A stretch of 13,616 bases of DNA from positions 1 through 13,616 of the forward strand of contig JBJTRI010000097.1 of assembly GCA_046076045.1 (NCBI GenBank), given 5' to 3'. The DNA comes from JAIOPA01 sp046076045 (GTDB taxonomy: Bacteria; Eisenbacteria; RBG-16-71-46). The number at the start of each line of letters is the position of its first letter. Within the stretch, counting starts at the first letter, position 1. Below are positions 12,646-13,616 of this stretch, in pieces. Below the pieces are notes generated by a model. It saw only the letters and a list, made by a program, of their open reading frames with translations, was not told the DNA's origin and made no database searches. Position numbers and translations under genes: made by a program.

Positions 12646-12654
12646 AGGAGGGGG
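12646..12654 (+). promoter_or_regulatory. Flagellin ribosome binding site
   Basis: AGGAGGGGG with 7 bases to ATG 12662. A strong Shine-Dalgarno sequence, as expected for the most abundant flagellar protein. It also contains a GGA, the core of CsrA sites. Confidence 0.8.
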
Positions 12655-12661
12655 AACCGCA

Positions 12662-13477
12662 ATGGGTGTCAACGACATCACGCTGGCGGGCGGTATGCGC
12701 CAGAACCTGACCAACCTGCAGCTCGTCTCGACCCTGCAGGCTCGCACCACCCAGCGTCTCGCTTCGGGCCTGCGTGTGAACAGCGCCGTCGACGATCCGT
12801 CGGCTTTCTTCGCGGCGCAGGCTCACCGTGGCCGCGCCAACGACCTCGCGGGCCGCAAGGACGCGATGGGCGAGGCGATCCAGACGGTGAAGGCTGCCGA
12901 CGCCGGCATCAAGGCGATCACGTCGCTGATCGAGCAGGCCAAGGGTCTCGCGGCCTCCGCTCGCAGCGCCAGCACCACCGACCGCCTGGCGCTCGCGGGG
13001 CAGTTCAACGACCTCGTGGACCAGATCGACGACATCGCCGCCGATTCGGGCTACAAGGGCAAGAACCTGCTCGACGGTGACACGCTCACCGTCGAGTTCA
13101 ACGAGGACGGCACCTCGTCGCTGGACATCACCGGCTTCAACGCGACGGGCGCGGGTGACCTCGGCATCGCCGCCGCGGTCGGCAACTGGGCCACGGATGC
13201 GAACATCGACAGCGCGGTGACGGGCCTCGATGGGGCGCTCAGCGAGCTCCGCTCGAACGCCAAGACGCTGGCCTCGAACCTCGGCATCGTGACCGCCCGC
13301 CAGGAGTTCACCACGAACATGGTGAACACGCTGACCCAGGGCGCGGACAACCTCACGGCCGCCGACACGAACGAGGAAGGTGCCAACATGCTGGCGCTGC
13401 AGACGCGTCAGCAGCTCGGTATCACCTCGCTGTCGCTGTCGTCGCAGGCGCAGCAGGGCATCCTCCGCCTCTTCTAA
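12662..13477 (+). CDS. fliC: Flagellin, short two-domain type
   Basis: A 271-residue protein. The N-terminal region (GGMRQNLTNLQLVSTLQART, then QRLASGLRVNSAVDDPSAFF) and C-terminal region (ADTNEEGANMLALQTRQQLG, then SLSLSSQAQQGILRLF) are the paired D0/D1 helices of flagellin. Between them only about 45 residues (roughly 135-180) remain, so the variable surface domains D2/D3 are essentially absent. The C-terminus resembles alphaproteobacterial-style flagellins more than enterobacterial ones. It polymerises into the filament after export. The early codons use more CGT, GCT and GGT than neighbouring genes, consistent with high expression. It has its own predicted sigma-28 promoter, a structured leader and a downstream hairpin, so it appears to be a single-gene unit. 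A second flagellin elsewhere in the genome cannot be excluded. Confidence 0.96.
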   Translation: MGVNDITLAGGMRQNLTNLQLVSTLQARTTQRLASGLRVNSAVDDPSAFFAAQAHRGRANDLAGRKDAMGEAIQTVKAADAGIKAITSLIEQAKGLAASARSASTTDRLALAGQFNDLVDQIDDIAADSGYKGKNLLDGDTLTVEFNEDGTSSLDITGFNATGAGDLGIAAAVGNWATDANIDSAVTGLDGALSELRSNAKTLASNLGIVTARQEFTTNMVNTLTQGADNLTAADTNEEGANMLALQTRQQLGITSLSLSSQAQQGILRLF

Positions 13478-13508
13478 GAGCGGCGGCAGGACGGATCGGC
13501 CGGAACGG

Positions 13509-13530
13509 GGGGCGGGTGAAGGCCCGCCCC
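13509..13530 (+). terminator. Flagellin terminator hairpin
   Basis: GGGGCGGG (13509-13516) pairs with CCCGCCCC (13523-13530) around TGAAGG, 31 bases after the flagellin stop. There is no T-tract. Confidence 0.7.
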
Positions 13531-13594
13531 TCACCGGTCCCCCATCCCATGGCCCGGTCGTCCAGGACGGACCCCGTGTCGGAGGAGGTGCCCG

Positions 13595-13616
13595 ATGGCC
13601 TTGCGTCTGAAGCTCA
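13595..13616 (+). CDS. Start of an unidentified gene, cut by the window edge
   Basis: ATG 13595 follows an excellent ribosome binding site GGAGGAGG (13581-13588) with a 6-base spacer. Only seven codons are visible (MALRLKL), too few to identify a family. The position after flagellin would suit a late flagellar gene, but this is only context. Confidence 0.5.

Larger units (their letters stand above)
11899..12661. other. 763-base gene-free stretch between flgL and flagellin
   Basis: No credible gene lies here. The open frames on both strands are Arg/His/Pro-rich or Cys-rich by-products of GC-rich repeats. From left to right it holds the flgL terminator (11927-11954) and a second hairpin, GGGGATC 11979-11985 with GATCCCC 11991-11997. 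Then come about 180 bases with nothing I recognise, the degenerate tandem array (12184-12492), a palindrome CATGCATG (12496-12503), and an inverted repeat GCGCG-ATT-CGCGC (12508-12520). It ends with the flagellin promoter (12560-12586), leader hairpin and ribosome binding site. Confidence 0.8.

Noticed and set aside
11961..12662. 233-codon minus-strand frame and other open frames in the flgL-flagellin gap
   Set aside because: Composition is dominated by Arg, Pro, His and Thr from the repeat array, no ribosome binding site is seen, and the 34-base period shifts frame at each unit.

Overview
This window is a flagellar and motility locus from a very GC-rich bacterium (by eye around 70% G+C, codons ending mostly in C or G). 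Genes for both the P-ring (FlgI) and the L-ring (FlgH) imply a two-membrane, Gram-negative envelope. The gene order flgF-flgG-flgA-flgH-flgI-flgJ-flgN-flgK and a short FlgJ without a muramidase domain recall deltaproteobacteria-like lineages and GC-rich phyla such as Gemmatimonadota or Candidatus Eisenbacteria. The sequence alone does not fix the phylum.

Layout. (1) Positions 1-5836, plus strand: a tightly packed operon for the distal rod, the L/P rings, the hook-junction chaperone and the first hook-junction protein. Several starts overlap the preceding stop. It ends in a hairpin shared with the convergent neighbour. (2) Positions 8785-5903, minus strand: motA-motB, the stator, followed by an overlapping gene for a signalling protein with a degenerate receiver-like domain and a degenerate HD-GYP domain. 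(3) Positions 8990-9930, plus strand: a 31-codon ORF with a very strong ribosome binding site whose stop overlaps a GTG start of an HDOD-domain protein. (4) Positions 10793-9969, minus strand: a FlgM-like putative anti-sigma-28 factor and a degenerate stand-alone receiver. (5) Positions 11038-11898, plus strand: flgL. (6) Positions 11899-12661: about 760 bases without a credible gene, holding a terminator, a degenerate tandem repeat array of about 34 bases per unit, and the flagellin promoter and leader. (7) Positions 12662-13477: a short flagellin gene with its terminator, then the first codons of another gene at the right edge.

How it fits together. The first operon encodes middle (rod and ring) parts plus FlgK. 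The late parts (flgL, motAB, flagellin) each have a putative sigma-28 promoter of the same local form, TCAA-N15-[G/C]CCGA, so three late transcription units appear to share one regulon. The gene for their probable anti-sigma factor lies back to back with flgL. The main unexplained elements are the repeat array upstream of flagellin, the flagellin leader (a hairpin with GGA in its loop plus GGA in the Shine-Dalgarno sequence, laid out like CsrA-controlled hag leaders), the coupled small ORF before the HDOD gene, and two signalling proteins next to motility genes that have lost canonical active-site residues.
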